8,213 bases of DNA, from NCBI GenBank assembly GCA_003558195.1, contig PWMM01000240.1, positions 1 through 8,213 on the forward strand, given 5' to 3'. Made by a program: the position numbers and the translations under genes. Source of the stretch: Syntrophomonadaceae bacterium. GTDB taxonomy: Bacteria > Bacillota > Dethiobacteria > DTU022. Positions 6,621 to 8,213 of this stretch are shown here, piece after piece. Under the pieces are notes generated by a model. The model worked only from the letters and a program-made list of their open reading frames with translations, was not told the origin of the DNA and did no database searches. Each line of letters opens with the position of its first letter. Positions within the stretch are counted from its first letter, which is position 1.

Positions 6621-7682
6621 ATGGTTTTGTGCAGAAGGATATTTTTCGGTATGGTTATACTGGTTTTTTTATTGATAGTGGCAGCAGCCGGTACTTATTA
6701 CTACTACCTGCAGTTGCTCGATCCGGTAGCACCGGAAGCAGCTGATCAAACTACCACGGTTGATATACCCCCCGGAGCCAATACTGAAATTATCGCTGCG
6801 ATTCTTTATGACGAAGGTTTGATTCAAAACGAACTGGCTTTCAGATTTTTTGTCCGCCAGTATAATTTAGCCCAGGGTTTTATAGCAGGACGGTACGAAC
6901 TTAATCCTGCAATGAGCCTAGGGCAAATAGTGCGGAAAATCCAATCCGGCGATGTTTATGTTGAAACGGTCTGGTTTACCATTCCTGAAGGTTATACTAT
7001 CGAACAAATTGCTGGAAGGCTTGAGCAGCAGGGTTTAATTAATGGCAATCAACTTCTTGAAGCTGCCGAAAACCCTAAACCTGAATGGAAAGAAAAGTAT
7101 CCTTTTCTGCAAGAGATAGATCATCCTGGTATTAAATATAAGCTGGAAGGCTATCTTTTTCCTGATACTTACGAGATCTCTGCTGATACGGGCCTTAATG
7201 AAATTATTGATATGATGCTCCGCCGCACTGACCAGATCATTAACCAGGAGTACCGTCAGCGTATGGAAGAAAAAGGATTATCACTGCATGAAATACTAAC
7301 AATTGCTTCCCTTGTTGAAAGAGAAGCCCGGGTTGATCATGAGAGGTCCCTTATAGCGGGAGTGATCTATAACCGCCTTGAAATCGATCAACTGCTGCAG
7401 ATAGATGCAACGATTCAATATATTTTAGAAGAGACTAAAGAATTTCTAACCTATGATGACCTAGAAGTTGATTCTCCATACAACACTTACCAGCATGCCG
7501 GGCTCCCCCCGGGACCTATTGCTGCACCGGGAGAGGCATCCATAAAAGCGGCACTTTATCCTGAAGATTCAGATTACTTTTTTTATAATTACAAATATGA
7601 TGAAAGCGGAGAACATTACTTTTCTCATACTTACGAAGAACACCTTGAAAATGTGCGCAAGGCAGAAGAAAATTTAGATTAA
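6621..7682 (+). CDS. mltG: Endolytic murein transglycosylase MltG (YceG-like, YrrL)
   Basis: MltG cleaves within nascent glycan strands of peptidoglycan, releasing or limiting new chains; it is anchored in the membrane with its catalytic part outside. The 353-residue product begins with a short basic segment (R5, R6) and a membrane helix at about residues 7-25, then an N-terminal LysM-like region (about 45-105, PPGANTEIIAAILYDEGLI). The catalytic YceG domain has EGYLFPDTYEI, then IASLVEREA with the catalytic Glu at residue 233 (E218 in E. coli), GVIYNRL, QIDATIQYIL and SPYNTYQHAGLPPGPI. All core motifs are intact. The start is somewhat open: the ATG at 6621 has a poor ribosome binding site, while the ATG at 6651 has AGAAGGA 11 bases upstream but would drop both arginines that set membrane topology, so I prefer 6621. 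It is the last intact gene of the alaS operon here. Confidence 0.96.
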   Translation: MVLCRRIFFGMVILVFLLIVAAAGTYYYYLQLLDPVAPEAADQTTTVDIPPGANTEIIAAILYDEGLIQNELAFRFFVRQYNLAQGFIAGRYELNPAMSLGQIVRKIQSGDVYVETVWFTIPEGYTIEQIAGRLEQQGLINGNQLLEAAENPKPEWKEKYPFLQEIDHPGIKYKLEGYLFPDTYEISADTGLNEIIDMMLRRTDQIINQEYRQRMEEKGLSLHEILTIASLVEREARVDHERSLIAGVIYNRLEIDQLLQIDATIQYILEETKEFLTYDDLEVDSPYNTYQHAGLPPGPIAAPGEASIKAALYPEDSDYFFYNYKYDESGEHYFSHTYEEHLENVRKAEENLD

Positions 7683-7810
7683 GCTGCAACTGTTTAAAAA
7701 TGTTCAAGATCCCCATTAATCCTCAGTTATGTCCATGAAATATTAGCATTTCTGTTTATTTTCTCTTACTAAAAAGGATGCAGTTTTTTTAACGAGGCGT
7801 TTCAATCATA

Positions 7811-7842
7811 CCTTTGTTATGTAAAGTTTTATATAACAAGGG
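7811..7842 (+). repeat. 12-bp hairpin at the edge of the transposase remnant
   Basis: Bases 7811-7822 can pair with 7831-7842 over 12 positions, ten Watson-Crick and two G-U (7813 with 7840, 7821 with 7832), around an 8-base loop at 7823-7830. It lies about 130 bases after mltG and overlaps the point where recognisable transposase sequence begins. The only U run downstream (7856-7860) is 13 bases from the stem, so a standard intrinsic terminator is unlikely, though it is the best stem-loop between mltG and the window end. It could be a chance product of AT-rich decay, a weak operon end or a remnant of a recombination site. Confidence 0.4.
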
Positions 7843-8213
7843 CAAAGTAGAGAAATTTTTGGCACGGTCAAGCTACGCTTTTTCCCTCTTTTACGGGAAC
7901 AGGTTCCCGGTGATTTAGCGCAGCTAAATGCTTTTTTCTTGACCTGGCTGGAAGAGCAGTATCACCGCCGGGTTCACTCCAGTCTTGGTATGACGCCTTT
8001 GGATAAATATCTTTCCCAGATGAGCAGGGTGAAAATGGTTGAAGACCCGGCCTCACTAAAACTATTATTTCTCAAACGCGATTACCGGAAAGTGCGTCAT
8101 GACGGGACCATCTCTTTACATAACCATCTTTTTGAAGTGCCGCCGGTATACACCGGCCAAAGAATTGAACTACGCTATGATGAAGAGCTAAAACAGGTTT
8201 TGATTTTCGAAAA
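7838..8213 (+). pseudogene. DDE transposase remnant (rve core end plus Mu-type C-terminal domain), 5'-truncated and frameshifted
   Basis: The reading NKGKVEKF (7838-7858) is the end of an rve integrase core, in which the Glu is normally the third catalytic acid of D-D-E. One base appears to be missing in the T run 7856-7860: reading then continues one frame over from 7861 as GTVKLRFFPLLREQV. It goes on through AFFLTWLEEQYHRRVHSSLG and MTPLDKYLSQM to a Mu-transposase-C-like beta domain, with YRKVRHDGTISL, HLFEVPPVYTG and QRIELRYDEE. The second frame stays open to the window edge, so the 3' end is unseen. The region with the first two Asp residues is absent: the first frame meets a stop at 7790-7792, and upstream I see only a possible relic, RGVSII (7793-7810). 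The gene is therefore dead at its 5' end. It resembles the standalone HTH-rve-MuC transposases common in clostridia; exact IS family not assigned. Confidence 0.87.

Noticed and set aside
7771..7790. AAAAA ... TTTTTTT arrangement after mltG as an intrinsic terminator
   Set aside because: The stem would be five A-U pairs around an 8-base loop with no G-C pairs, which is not stable enough.
7838..7872. Programmed -1 frameshift in the transposase at the T run
   Set aside because: Programmed shifting needs an intact upstream frame with a start; here the upstream frame is closed by a stop at 7790-7792 and lacks most of the catalytic core, so mutation, or a sequencing error in the T run, is the simpler reading.
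7868..8056. Reverse-strand open frame of 62 codons
   Set aside because: It lies opposite a clearly recognisable transposase C-terminal coding region, shows no family features and is a shadow frame.

Overview
The window reads as a stretch of ordinary chromosome from a Gram-positive, low-to-moderate GC bacterium of the Bacillota, most likely the class Clostridia or a relative. The main reason is the gene run alaS, ireB (yrzL/UPF0297), ruvX (yqgF), yrzB (DUF1292), mltG (yrrL), a conserved Bacillota operon. Supporting signs are strong AGGAGG-type ribosome binding sites, some GTG/TTG starts, a cysteine-rich AlaRS insertion of the kind I associate with clostridia, and a consensus sigma-A promoter. 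I cannot name a genus.

All genes are on the + strand. Positions 1-410 hold the C-terminal third of tgt (queuine tRNA-ribosyltransferase), cut by the window edge. A 280-bp AT-rich gap with no supported gene follows. Next come rarA (721-2055, clamp-loader-like AAA+ ATPase of replication-fork maintenance) and a YigZ/IMPACT-family gene (about 2118-2741). A short gap carries a perfect-consensus sigma-A promoter, TTGACA-18 bp-TATAAT, that drives alaS (2843-5473). Then follow ireB (5508-5789), ruvX (5806-6213), yrzB (6269-6583) and mltG (6621-7682), all closely spaced and probably one transcript. The operon joins tRNA charging (AlaRS), a PASTA-kinase phosphoprotein tied to envelope stress (IreB), rRNA or DNA processing (RuvX/YqgF), a small acidic protein of unknown function and a membrane peptidoglycan transglycosylase (MltG).

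After mltG the housekeeping content stops. Instead of the U32 peptidase or methyltransferase genes often found here, there is about 155 bp of AT-rich sequence with a 12-bp hairpin. It is followed by the C-terminal part of an rve/Mu-C-type DDE transposase that has lost its 5' end and carries a one-base frameshift in a T run. This is a decayed mobile element at the end of the operon; its 3' end runs off the window.

I found no convincing new biological system. The points most worth a second look are the transposase remnant and its hairpin boundary, the lack of a T-box leader on alaS, and the uncharacterised acidic yrzB product.
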